NCBI GenBank assembly: GCA_006226375.1
Contig: SBHC01000018.1
Location: forward strand, 107,334-171,333
Reading direction: 5' to 3'
From: Deltaproteobacteria bacterium
GTDB lineage: Bacteria > Myxococcota_C > UBA6777
Length of the DNA: 64,000 nt
Below are positions 1 through 8,440 of the stretch, piece by piece (position 1 is the stretch's first letter; each line of letters begins with the position of its first letter). The translations under genes were made by a program, and so were the position numbers. The notes beneath the pieces are model-generated. The model ran no database searches and had not been told where the DNA came from. It saw only the letters and a list, made by a program, of their open reading frames with translations.

Positions 1-690
1 GGAGGTGTCGTTGTTGACCGAGGGGTTGTATCCCATGAGGTCCTTGAACTCTTTTTGGGTGACTTCGTTTTGACCCAAACCGTAATTGTAGCGGAAGTCT
101 ACGATGTACTGCTCAGGCTCGTCGCTCTTTTTGGACTTGTCGGCTGTTGACGTTCCCATCGAGAAGCTCTTGTCGTTGGCCAAAATCACAACAAGGTCCT
201 GGACGTCGCATTGAAGCTTGCCGTCCTTGCAGGTGTTGAGAGCGCCTGCGCCCAATGCCTGGCCTGCGTTGTTCTTAAACTCACATGTGGTGTTGTTTTC
301 GGGGAAGGTCTCGTCGGTCTGCCCGTCGCAGTTGTTGTCCTGCCCATCACACGTTTCTTCTTGGGGAAGTTTTTGGTTGGTGCAGATGCTCCAGAAACCA
401 TCAACGCAGCTTTGTGTGCCTGCGTCACAGACACCTTTGCAGTTTTGTCCGTCTTCGTCGCAGCCTTGCTCTCCGGTGAAGCATTTGCGCGACGTTCCTG
501 CGGTGCACGATTCGGCTTTGCAGGTTCGGTTGCTGCCGCAGTAGAGCTGAAACGAAGGCCCTTTGCAGTCGTTGTCGTTGCGACAGGGGAAGCCTTTCCG
601 TAGGGGAGTATTTCCCAGGCAGCCATACAACAACGTTCCACACAAGAGCAAAGAGAACCATGAGAGGTAGCGAAACCCAAACTTCAACAT
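1..690 (-). CDS. Cysteine-rich lipoprotein with MopE-type motif and start of a formylglycine-generating-enzyme-like domain (partial, 3' end outside window)
   Basis: An uninterrupted reading frame runs from an ATG at 690 to the window edge (230 codons), so the C-terminus is missing. Residues 1-24 form a lipoprotein signal peptide ending in the lipobox LYGC. Residues 36-165 are cysteine-rich and contain ETCDGQDNNCDGQTDE, which matches the MopE-like putative metal-binding motif seen in myxobacterial surface proteins. From about residue 195 the sequence YNYGLGQNEVTQKEFKDLMG followed by YNPS resembles the start of the formylglycine-generating enzyme/SUMF1 fold (FGE-sulfatase family). In bacteria many such domains are not true sulfatase activators, so the catalytic role is open. 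The protein is predicted to sit on the outer membrane. The gene lies downstream of the helicase gene on the same strand. Confidence 0.8.
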   Translation of the reverse strand, partial: MLKFGFRYLSWFSLLLCGTLLYGCLGNTPLRKGFPCRNDNDCKGPSFQLYCGSNRTCKAESCTAGTSRKCFTGEQGCDEDGQNCKGVCDAGTQSCVDGFWSICTNQKLPQEETCDGQDNNCDGQTDETFPENNTTCEFKNNAGQALGAGALNTCKDGKLQCDVQDLVVILANDKSFSMGTSTADKSKKSDEPEQYIVDFRYNYGLGQNEVTQKEFKDLMGYNPSVNNDTS

Positions 691-765
691 ACGATCAATC
701 CTTCCCTAGATACCACGAAGCTTCACTCTATCGAATTGCCCCTAGAGGGTCAATCTTTCACGATG

Positions 766-3504
766 TTATTCGTGTGACTCCTGTTTTGTGGCGGGAGATG
801 TTTCCTCGGTTGGGGCGTTCTCGGTGTTGGAGGCATTCGAGGTGTTCTCTGCGGATGTGGTGTCTTCTACTGTTTCCGACGCATCAGCGCCTTCGGCCAG
901 GACTTCTTCGTCGCCGTCGTTTTCTGCGTCGGCGGCTTCGACATCGCCTTCGAGCGGAGGCAGGGTTTCGAGGGGTTGCGCCAGCGAGGGGTCTTTCATG
1001 GTGCGCCAGAGGCTGTTGATGATTCGTTCATCGACCACAGACAAGCGCGCCCGGATTCGCATTTCCAAGCGGAAGAACTCGGGAAGGCCTGTGATCTCAA
1101 ACAACATCTTGGAGGTTTTGATGAGCCGGGACAGGTAGCTGAACAAGCTACCTTCTTCCTCCGTTAAGTCATGTCGTTCGACAAAGTCCATGAACGACAT
1201 GCGCTTGCTCTCCATGATCTTCCAGACTTCTTTGGGCCGCTTGCGGCCGTGCAGCTCCGGGTGGGGAACGTAGCTAAGGAACTTTTGGTGGATGGTCTCG
1301 ATGTGGGTGAGAGGGCGAGGGAACTTTCGCTCGTACTCGGCTTCAATGTCGTCCCAGCTGACCATATCTCCCTGGTAACGACGCTCACGGAGACGCTCGC
1401 GGATCCAGTCTCGCTTTTTCTCGTCTTTCTTGCGGTCCAGGCGACGCTGGATCACGTCGTGGTCGACCAGGAACTCTACAAATTCAACGGCCTGGTCGTA
1501 GTTGAAGTCCTGTGTCATCATGCAGTAGTACACGAACAAGCCGTCAACGCCACGAAGCTGTCCGACCATCCACCCGCGGACCTGGACGCCCTGCTCGTTG
1601 AGGACACCAAACGCGCGCAAGTTGTTGGTGATCTTAACCAATTGCTTGTGGTAGTCGCGCTTTTTGTTTTCTTCCAACAGGAGACGATCGATCACCGTGC
1701 CTATGTTTAACTCACGGGGAGCGGGCCTGGATGAAGCGGGTCGCCAAAACATCGGAGGCGGCAGGGGCGATTTTGCAGTCTTGTCCTGCTTGTCTTCGGC
1801 CTCCTTGCTTTGTGTTTCGGCTGACTCTTCAACCTTCTCTTCCGGTTCAGGCTCAGGCTCTTCCTTCGGTTCGATCTTGAGCGCCATCAGCTGGGCTGCG
1901 AACGAGGAGCCTCCGGACTTAAACTTCTTGTCCATCTCCTTGCTCTTGGCTTTGCGTTGAGCCTCTTTGACGGTCGTTCCTTTGCCTTCGGCTTCCTTGA
2001 GGAGCTTCTCTTTCTCAGCTTCTCGCGCTTGTTTGGCGCGCATCTCAGCTTCGACCAACTCTTCGCCGGGCAAGGTCTCTTGGGTTAAGTCAGGCAGTCC
2101 AATGGCGAGAATTTGTCCGGCTGTGATCTTGGTGTGGCTTTGCAGCGCTGCGGGCTTGCCTTCGACCAGCTCCTCGTGCTCCTTGGGGCTCCAACTCACA
2201 TCGCCATTTTGCTGAGCTTCGGTGCGAGCGCGGGAGTAAGCGCGTCGACGGATCTGTTCGGGATCGGAGCTGTACTTGCCTTTGCCCGAGGAGCGCATCT
2301 CCTTGCGGAACTCCTGGACCACTTTTTCGGGGGCGAGGGTGATGGCGATGCCTTCTTTGTCAAACTGTGGACGTCCCGCACGACCCGCCATTTGGTGATA
2401 CTCTGCAGGGAGAAGCAAGCGTGCGTTGCGTCGGATGTATTTGCGGAGTTCAGGGAACACCACGCGCTTGGCTGGAAGGTTGATGCCTGCGGAGATGGTC
2501 TCTGTGCTTACCACAAACTTAATCAATCGCTCCAACGTAAGCTCTTCCACCAGCTGCTTGTACGTGGGGAGAATACCAGCGTGGTGAATGCCGATACCGT
2601 GAGTCAGCAGTGACATCAGCTGCTTGCCTAGCCCTCGCGGAACCAAGACTCTCTCGGCTCGCTCCTCGATGATCTTCTGCTCTTCATCGGTGGTGAAGCG
2701 TCGGATGCTCTTGAGAAGTCGCGCCCACTCAAAACATTGTCGGCGGCTGAAGCTAAACACAATGGCTGGATAGTCGCCCTGGCTGAACAGCTCGCGGATC
2801 ACCTCCAACAAGTATTTTTCTTCGTAGCGGTGGTACAGCGGGACCTTGCGATCGTGCGACTCGACAAGCTCCATCGGGGCGTCCCGAACCAACAGCGACC
2901 ACTGGCAGAATTGTTTGGGATTCCCTACCGTGGCGGAGAGGACAACAAGCTGGGTTTCAGGTTTAAGACCAATGATCGATTGTTCCCACACATAGCCACG
3001 TTCGGAGTCATTGAAGTAGTGACCTTCGTCCATAATGACGATATCGGCTGGGACACGTTTTCGACCTCCGTAAATCATGTTCCACAAGATCTCAGCGACC
3101 ATCACCTGGATGGGGGCGGCCGGGTTGATCTTGTAGTCGCCTGTGGCAAACCCAACGTAGTCGGGGCCAAAGTCTTCACAGAGTTCGCGGTATTTTTCTT
3201 CGGTGAGCGCGCGCAGGGGAGTGGTGTAGATGGCCTTTTGCCCGGAGTAGAGGGCTTTCATCAGGCCAGCCTTGGCGATCATTGTTTTCCCTGTTCCTGT
3301 GGGAACCATAACCATCAAGTGCTCGCCCGCAAAGATCCGGTTGAAGGCTTCTTCCTGAACAGGGTAAGGCTCAAACCCTTTGCTCAAAAAGAACTTCTCG
3401 TAGAACGCCATTTCAATGTCGTCGGGGGGCATGGATGGGGGCCAGCGTGGCGTTTGTTTCTCGACGTCCCGCTGTTCTACCAACCATTCTTGTTCGACGT
3501 TCAT
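766..3504 (-). CDS. SF2 DEAD/DEAH-box helicase, Ski2/Lhr-like, with DUF3516-type C-terminal region
   Basis: A 912-residue ATP-dependent helicase, probably acting on RNA in the cytoplasm. Motif I is PTGTGKT (about residues 68-74), motif II is DEGH (about 159-162), motif III is SAT, and motif VI is QMAGRAGRP, which places it with Ski2/Mtr4/Lhr-type superfamily 2 helicases. A charged Lys/Glu-rich linker with a proline-rich stretch separates the helicase core from a helical C-terminal region that resembles the DUF3516 region described next to bacterial helicases. The last about 60 residues are acidic and Ser/Thr/Asn-rich and look disordered. The gene starts 10 bp after the hslO stop, so the two are probably co-transcribed. 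RNA unwinding or turnover is inferred from the family; the specific substrate is unknown. Confidence 0.88.
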   Translation of the reverse strand: MNVEQEWLVEQRDVEKQTPRWPPSMPPDDIEMAFYEKFFLSKGFEPYPVQEEAFNRIFAGEHLMVMVPTGTGKTMIAKAGLMKALYSGQKAIYTTPLRALTEEKYRELCEDFGPDYVGFATGDYKINPAAPIQVMVAEILWNMIYGGRKRVPADIVIMDEGHYFNDSERGYVWEQSIIGLKPETQLVVLSATVGNPKQFCQWSLLVRDAPMELVESHDRKVPLYHRYEEKYLLEVIRELFSQGDYPAIVFSFSRRQCFEWARLLKSIRRFTTDEEQKIIEERAERVLVPRGLGKQLMSLLTHGIGIHHAGILPTYKQLVEELTLERLIKFVVSTETISAGINLPAKRVVFPELRKYIRRNARLLLPAEYHQMAGRAGRPQFDKEGIAITLAPEKVVQEFRKEMRSSGKGKYSSDPEQIRRRAYSRARTEAQQNGDVSWSPKEHEELVEGKPAALQSHTKITAGQILAIGLPDLTQETLPGEELVEAEMRAKQAREAEKEKLLKEAEGKGTTVKEAQRKAKSKEMDKKFKSGGSSFAAQLMALKIEPKEEPEPEPEEKVEESAETQSKEAEDKQDKTAKSPLPPPMFWRPASSRPAPRELNIGTVIDRLLLEENKKRDYHKQLVKITNNLRAFGVLNEQGVQVRGWMVGQLRGVDGLFVYYCMMTQDFNYDQAVEFVEFLVDHDVIQRRLDRKKDEKKRDWIRERLRERRYQGDMVSWDDIEAEYERKFPRPLTHIETIHQKFLSYVPHPELHGRKRPKEVWKIMESKRMSFMDFVERHDLTEEEGSLFSYLSRLIKTSKMLFEITGLPEFFRLEMRIRARLSVVDERIINSLWRTMKDPSLAQPLETLPPLEGDVEAADAENDGDEEVLAEGADASETVEDTTSAENTSNASNTENAPTEETSPATKQESHE

Positions 3505-3514
3505 CCCGACTCCC

Positions 3515-4435
3515 TTAGTTCAGGGTTTGCTGTTTCTGGCGCTCTTCCAAAAGGTTCTGAATTTCTTCCGGTGCAATTGTATACACTTCACTGCAGTTGT
3601 GACAAACCAGCTCTTGGGGTTCGTGTTGCATCTCTTCCAGATCTGCGAGAGGCAACATGGCCAAGGAGTGCAAAAAACGTTTGTGACTGCAACGGCAGAA
3701 AAAGTGTACCGGGTAACGGATGAGTTCTTTGTAGGGGATTCCTTCCAGCGCTTTTTCCATGAGCGTATCAATGTAGTCGCCTTCGCGAAACTGCTCGCTG
3801 ATGGAGTGAATGGCCTGGATGTTTTCTCCCACTTTTTCAATGTGTTCGATCGGTGCGCCAGGCAGAGCTTGGATGATGATTCCACCAGCGCCTTCGACCT
3901 CGCCTTCTGGAGTGATGCCGACATCCAGGAGCAGCGCGGAGGGGACCTGCTCGGATTGATACAGGTACTGCGTGATATCGCTGTGGATGTCGCCCTGCGT
4001 TAGCTCCACCGTCCCTGTGATGGGCTTGGCTTCGGAGAACAAGGTCTTGGAGACAGAGAGCAAACCTCGACCCACGCCGTCTTCGAGCTTTTCGCCTGCG
4101 TTGATGTTAATCATAGCGCTCGGGTGTTGGACAAAGCCGCGGATCTCACCGGCTCGGTTGGCTTCGGCTGTGATGATACCGAGAGGTCCATCGCCTTCAA
4201 TCCGAAGCAGAACGCGCTCTTCACCTTTCAGGTCGGAGGCCAAGAGCATCACGCCTGTCAACGCTCGTCCCAACATCACGGTGCTTAGCAACGACAGCCC
4301 ATGACGTCGCTGGGCTTCTTTCACGACATCCGTCGTTTTCACGACAGCCACCTTCAAGAAGCCATCTTCGGTGATGCCACGGATCACTCGGTCCTTGGTC
4401 ATAAATGCTTTGCGTTGTGCGCTCTTCTTGTCCAT
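3515..4435 (-). CDS. hslO: Hsp33 redox-regulated chaperone
   Basis: A cytoplasmic holdase activated by oxidation. The N-terminal fold is recognisable from LGRALTGVMLLAS and the following LRIEGDGPLG and GEIRGFVQHP motifs. The C-terminal redox switch shows CRCSHKRF followed about 30 residues later by CHNCSEVY, giving the CXC plus CXXC zinc-binding set that defines active Hsp33. I chose the ATG at 4435 because it is preceded by AAGAAGGACATC, a good ribosome-binding site. An in-frame ATG at 4510 would add 25 residues unlike the family, and its GGAG lies only one base away. The predicted 306 residues fit the usual size of about 290-300. It heads an operon with the helicase gene. Confidence 0.93.
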   Translation of the reverse strand: MDKKSAQRKAFMTKDRVIRGITEDGFLKVAVVKTTDVVKEAQRRHGLSLLSTVMLGRALTGVMLLASDLKGEERVLLRIEGDGPLGIITAEANRAGEIRGFVQHPSAMININAGEKLEDGVGRGLLSVSKTLFSEAKPITGTVELTQGDIHSDITQYLYQSEQVPSALLLDVGITPEGEVEGAGGIIIQALPGAPIEHIEKVGENIQAIHSISEQFREGDYIDTLMEKALEGIPYKELIRYPVHFFCRCSHKRFLHSLAMLPLADLEEMQHEPQELVCHNCSEVYTIAPEEIQNLLEERQKQQTLN

Positions 4436-4569
4436 GATGTCCTTCTTCTTCCAGAGTCGGGCCGCTGTGTTGCTCGCACCTTTGACGACCAGGATGGCAC
4501 AAAGGTTCATACTCCGCTACATGGGCCTCGTTGCAACGCTGCCAAAAGGGGCCTTCGTATAGCGAAAGC

Positions 4570-4595
4570 AGAGAGGAAATGCAAGGAACCTCTCT
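4570..4595 (-). terminator. Weak hairpin downstream of the 4658-5581 gene
   Basis: An inverted repeat AGAGAGG (4570-4576) and CCTCTCT (4589-4595) with a 12-base loop lies about 60 bp after the stop of the minus-strand gene that ends at 4658 and before hslO. There is no clear U-tract on the minus strand. It may end transcription from that gene, but support is weak. Confidence 0.3.
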
Positions 4596-4657
4596 TTAAG
4601 TTGTTCCTGAAAACTCAGACGGCGTCACGAATATTTCAAAGGTGGGACAAGAACGAC

Positions 4658-5581
4658 TTATCGGCGAGGTGCCGGACGGCTGGCGGGAGCTTTGCGCGAG
4701 GTCGGAGCCTTGCGGGAGGCTGAGGGGTTCAAAGGTTCGATGGTGACGAAGCCTGGCGTTGCAATGTTCTTCTCTTTGGCGGAGAGTCGTTGGGCGCAGA
4801 GCTTGTCGTAGGCTTCGATGGTTTTGGCTGGAGCGCGAGGAATTCGGATCACTCGCTTTTGGGGGGGAAGCCCTTTCCTTCGGCGCAATCTCGCTGCACG
4901 AAAGGCCGCCATTTTTTCTTTGAAGTTGAGGATGTTTTGCCAGGAGCGTGGGTGCTTGTAGATGGGCTTGAACCAAAACAGGGAGTGCCCTTTGATGCCT
5001 TGCACTTGGTACAGCATACCTCGGCGTTTCTGGGTGCGTGGGTGGATGTAGTCCAAGAGGTCGAACCAGACACCAAAGATGCACACCAGCTTGTTGTCTC
5101 TGTTGGACATCGCGCTGCTGATCCTGCCCCGCAGTTCATAGATGAGGCTTGCGTTGTCGCGGTCGGTGGGGAGTCGTGTGACTTTGTACAGCGGCATCCA
5201 ACCGTCAAACTTCACAGCCATAGCGCCGCGCCAGTAGCGGTGAACCCTGTAGGCAAAGTCAGGTTCAACAACGCCATTGTTTCCAGACAGAAAGGTAAAG
5301 GAGCCGCCCAACGCGATGGGCTTCTTGTGTTTGGCGTACCGAAGTAGCTTCACGCGCAGGCCTGGGTGCAGATCTTTGGCGCGGTAGCGAATGACTTTTC
5401 CGCTGGGGCTTTTCCATCGAAAGACCATGGTTTTTGGGCCCGTTTCTATCGAGACAAGCTTGAGTGAGCCGCGGTCGAATGTCCGGTGGTATCGGACTTT
5501 CTTCTTGGACTTGGCTTGCGCGAACGTGGTGTGGCTTGCGCTCACAGCGAGGCAACATAGAACGAACAAGAGGCTTCGCAT
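4658..5581 (-). CDS. Secreted protein of unknown function with Ala/Ser/Pro/Arg-rich tail
   Basis: I do not recognise a family. The chosen ATG at 5581 is preceded by AGGAG at suitable spacing (CCAGGAGCCCATC) and gives a clean Sec signal peptide, MRSLLFVLCCLAVSASHTTF then AQA. The upstream in-frame ATG at 5719 would overlap the promoter region of the divergent secretion ATPase. The mature protein (about 285 residues) is basic, lacks transmembrane segments, and contains many Arg/Lys clusters, for example AARLRRRKG. The last about 20 residues repeat SRKAPTSRKAP-like units. It is likely periplasmic or surface-exposed and may bind an anionic polymer; that last point is only an inference from charge. 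Confidence 0.75.
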   Translation of the reverse strand: MRSLLFVLCCLAVSASHTTFAQAKSKKKVRYHRTFDRGSLKLVSIETGPKTMVFRWKSPSGKVIRYRAKDLHPGLRVKLLRYAKHKKPIALGGSFTFLSGNNGVVEPDFAYRVHRYWRGAMAVKFDGWMPLYKVTRLPTDRDNASLIYELRGRISSAMSNRDNKLVCIFGVWFDLLDYIHPRTQKRRGMLYQVQGIKGHSLFWFKPIYKHPRSWQNILNFKEKMAAFRAARLRRRKGLPPQKRVIRIPRAPAKTIEAYDKLCAQRLSAKEKNIATPGFVTIEPLNPSASRKAPTSRKAPASRPAPRR

Positions 5582-5873
5582 GATGGGCTCCTGGTTCAGG
5601 GATGGAGTTGGAAATTCAATCTGCCAAAAGCAAGCCAGACTGTCAAGCCTAGTCCAAGGCCTCATTTTGTCGCTTTGAATGCCTGAGTTTCTCACAAAGT
5701 GTTCTTGCAACCTCTCCAACTTTTCGACATACTACAAAGCAACCGAAGAACACCCATTGGTAGTGATCACAACACAGAGAGCAATGTGTTGTGAAGACAA
5801 GAATGCTCACCCTTTGAACTGGTTCGATTGGGGAACTCATCGAACAGTCGCCTTGATCCGGGGAGAAGCCAAC

Positions 5874-8198
5874 ATGGCCAAAGTAAAAGGCAGCGGTGCA
5901 ACGCTCATTGAGAAGCTTAACCAACCTGTGTCATGGAAGACGTTTATGGATGTCATGACCCATGAAATTTCGCTGAGCAACCGAGGGAAAGAAGGTCCGC
6001 GTGGTTTCGCCGATCTCGACGTCGAAGTCGAGCGAATGTTGGAGCAAGCCGAGCTGTCTGCGCAACGTCGTGGCGTTAGCGTGGAACAAGTCCTCTCTGA
6101 GATGGGTTTGATGGATCAAGCCTCTCTCGATGAAAATGGCGAGCTTGACCGCGACCAGTTAATGACATCGTTGGGGTGGAGCAACAAGGGGGAAACACAG
6201 CCTATGAAACAAAACGAAGGTGGAGCAAAGGGAGGGAACCGAAGGACGCGCACGGTCGTCAAAGACGAGGCCAGCGTTCTTCGTGAGGTCCAGTCGATGC
6301 TTCCACAGCTTTCGATGGATGAGATCTCAGTCTTTCTCAACCGGCTTTCCTTGGAACCCAAACTCAGTGACAAACTTGTCACGTGCAAAGTGCTCGAAGA
6401 AGCTGGCTTGGAAACGTTACGTGAGTTGGTGGACAACAACCCAGAGGTTCCGTTCTGGCAATTGGTCATCCAGGCCGGTGGTGACCTTGGTTTCCTGGTC
6501 CTTGTGATGGAAACAGAAGGCTGGTTCCCGCTGATCGATCCTGACGACGGTGACTTTGTGGAGCATCTTCTCGAAAATAGCTTGATGACCTATCGTCAGT
6601 TTAAGGAGTACAAACAAGAACAGCTGGAAAGCAAAGCGCCAGCTACAACGCTGTTGCAAGAGATCTTGGGCGCGGATGTGGAGCTTCCGTTTCTTCTCTC
6701 CGAGTTCTACAACATTCCAGTGATGGGGCTGTTGGAGTATCCAGCCTTCTCTGGTTCTTTGCCCCACGGCCTGGTTCCCTATTTTCGTGTGTTTGACGTC
6801 ATCCCACTGGAGTTGGAGCCCGAGCAATACATCTTCGGCGTCACCCGACCTCCTGCGGCTTTGATGAAGGAAATGGCCGCTTCGTTCTCTGCTCCTGTGT
6901 CGTTCCAGCTCGTCCCCCAAGAGGAGTTTTACACCCGCCGCCAGAGAATCCAACAACAGCTCAGCGCGAGCCGCAACCTGGCTGCCAAGCGCATGCAAGC
7001 CCGGGAGTTCCTGGAGTTGCGCGATCGTCTGGCCAACACGTCAGCGGTTCGTTTGGTGGAGGAGTTGTTTGCGAAGGCTCTGGACATGGGAGCCACCGAC
7101 ATTCACATGGAACACCAGGAAAATGGGTTCCGTGTACGTTTTCGGGTGGACAGCATTCTTCAAGATGCGATGTACATTCACCCGGAACTCGCCGACGAAG
7201 TGACCAGCCGCATTAAGATTTTGGCCGATATGGATATCACAGAGCGTCGCCATCCTCAGGACGGCCACATCAAAGCCTCCATCGGTAACAACGATGTGAA
7301 CATGCGGGTCGCAACGGTCCCCACGTACCATGGCGAGCGGATTGGGATTCGCCTTGTGAACTCGGGCAAGATCAGCCTAACTCTGGAAGATCTGGGGCTG
7401 GACGGTCGCGACATGGCGATTCTGGAGCGTTTGGCCTCCCGTCCCTACGGGATGGTTCTCACCACGGGACCTGTGGGTTCAGGGAAAACCACCACGTTGT
7501 ATTCCAATCTGGCGCGCTTGAATGCTTCCGAACTCAATATCATTACCATCGAAGATCCGGTGGAATATGAGTTGGACAACATCAACCAAATCGAAGTGAA
7601 CCACAAAATCGGGTTTGGTTTTGCTGAAGGTCTTCGGGCTGTTCTACGCCAGGACCCGAACGTTATCTTGCTCGGTGAGATTCGCGATCATGAAACTGCC
7701 GCGATCGCGATTCGTGCTTCTATGACAGGTCTTTTGGTGTTCAGCTCGCTGCACACCAACGATGCTGTCGGAGCTGTGACCACCTTTCACAACTTCCAGG
7801 TTCCGCCGCTGTTGATCGCCAACTCTTTGCTTGGGGTGATCGCACAACGTCTGGTTCGACGCTTGTGTAGCGAATGCAAAGAGTTGTACGAACCCAACGC
7901 GGACGAGCGAGCGATGTTTGAGCGCGAGGGCATTGCTCTTGATGACGGCGCCATGTTGGCCCGAGCGGACGGCTGCGAAGCCTGTTACTTCTCGGGTTAC
8001 AAAGGTCGCGTGGGAATCTTTGAGGTCGTGGAAGTCACGACGGAAATGCGGGAGTTGATCTTGAACAAAGCTTCCGAGCAAGCCATGCGGGAGTTGGCCA
8101 TCAAAAACGGAATGCGTTTGCTGAGCAACGACGCTCTTCGTAAGGTCAAGAACCACTCCACCTCGATTGAGGAAGCCCAACGCGTTGTCTTTCTGTAA
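5874..8198 (+). CDS. GspE/PilB-type secretion or type IV pilus assembly ATPase
   Basis: A hexameric cytoplasmic ATPase that powers type II secretion or type IV pilus extension. The chosen ATG at 5874 follows GGGGAG; the longer open frame upstream lacks family-like sequence. The protein has 774 residues. The N-terminal half contains MshEN/T2SSE_N-like segments, and the C-terminal half holds the ATPase core: Walker A GPVGSGKTTT (about residue 533), the Asp box TIEDPVEY, the Walker B/His region ILLGEIRDHETA, and a tetracysteine zinc site CSECKELYE plus CEACYFSGYKGR. The family is usually 500-570 residues, so the N-terminal part is long. The next gene is the GspF/PilC partner. No secretin, prepilin or pilT is present here, so I cannot choose between T2SS and T4P. 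Confidence 0.9.
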   Translation: MAKVKGSGATLIEKLNQPVSWKTFMDVMTHEISLSNRGKEGPRGFADLDVEVERMLEQAELSAQRRGVSVEQVLSEMGLMDQASLDENGELDRDQLMTSLGWSNKGETQPMKQNEGGAKGGNRRTRTVVKDEASVLREVQSMLPQLSMDEISVFLNRLSLEPKLSDKLVTCKVLEEAGLETLRELVDNNPEVPFWQLVIQAGGDLGFLVLVMETEGWFPLIDPDDGDFVEHLLENSLMTYRQFKEYKQEQLESKAPATTLLQEILGADVELPFLLSEFYNIPVMGLLEYPAFSGSLPHGLVPYFRVFDVIPLELEPEQYIFGVTRPPAALMKEMAASFSAPVSFQLVPQEEFYTRRQRIQQQLSASRNLAAKRMQAREFLELRDRLANTSAVRLVEELFAKALDMGATDIHMEHQENGFRVRFRVDSILQDAMYIHPELADEVTSRIKILADMDITERRHPQDGHIKASIGNNDVNMRVATVPTYHGERIGIRLVNSGKISLTLEDLGLDGRDMAILERLASRPYGMVLTTGPVGSGKTTTLYSNLARLNASELNIITIEDPVEYELDNINQIEVNHKIGFGFAEGLRAVLRQDPNVILLGEIRDHETAAIAIRASMTGLLVFSSLHTNDAVGAVTTFHNFQVPPLLIANSLLGVIAQRLVRRLCSECKELYEPNADERAMFEREGIALDDGAMLARADGCEACYFSGYKGRVGIFEVVEVTTEMRELILNKASEQAMRELAIKNGMRLLSNDALRKVKNHSTSIEEAQRVVFL

Positions 8199-8440
8199 GA
8201 ACACCAAACTCTCCCCCGTATAGGAGTGCCATCTCTGGTGGTCTTCTTGCGTTCTTTGGGGGCCTGGCTTTGGCGCTCTTGTGTTCCGAAAGTTTGATAT
8301 GTTTTGCCGGGTTCCGGTATGTTTTGTCTCATGTTCCGAGTCGAATTGAGTATCACCCTACGCTAGAAAATGTGAGGAACTCCTCCCATGCTCCGGTTTT
8401 GTTGCACAGTTTGGAGCATGTGCCTCAAAAAGGATAAGAA
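8199..8440 (+). promoter_or_regulatory. Intergenic region between gspE-like and gspF-like genes with repeated GTTCCG/TATGTTTTG words
   Basis: This 242-bp gap holds no convincing gene. Three GTTCCG words start at 8283, 8311 and 8333, and TATGTTTTG occurs twice, at about 8299 and 8318. The gspF-like gene is preceded by AAAAAGGATAAGAA, a strong ribosome-binding site. The gap is large for an operon, so the second gene may have its own promoter. Whether the repeated words are a binding site is unknown. Confidence 0.35.

Noticed and set aside
2737..3723. A 328-codon plus-strand open frame over the helicase and hslO
   Set aside because: It spans the ends of two convincing minus-strand genes and has no recognisable domain.
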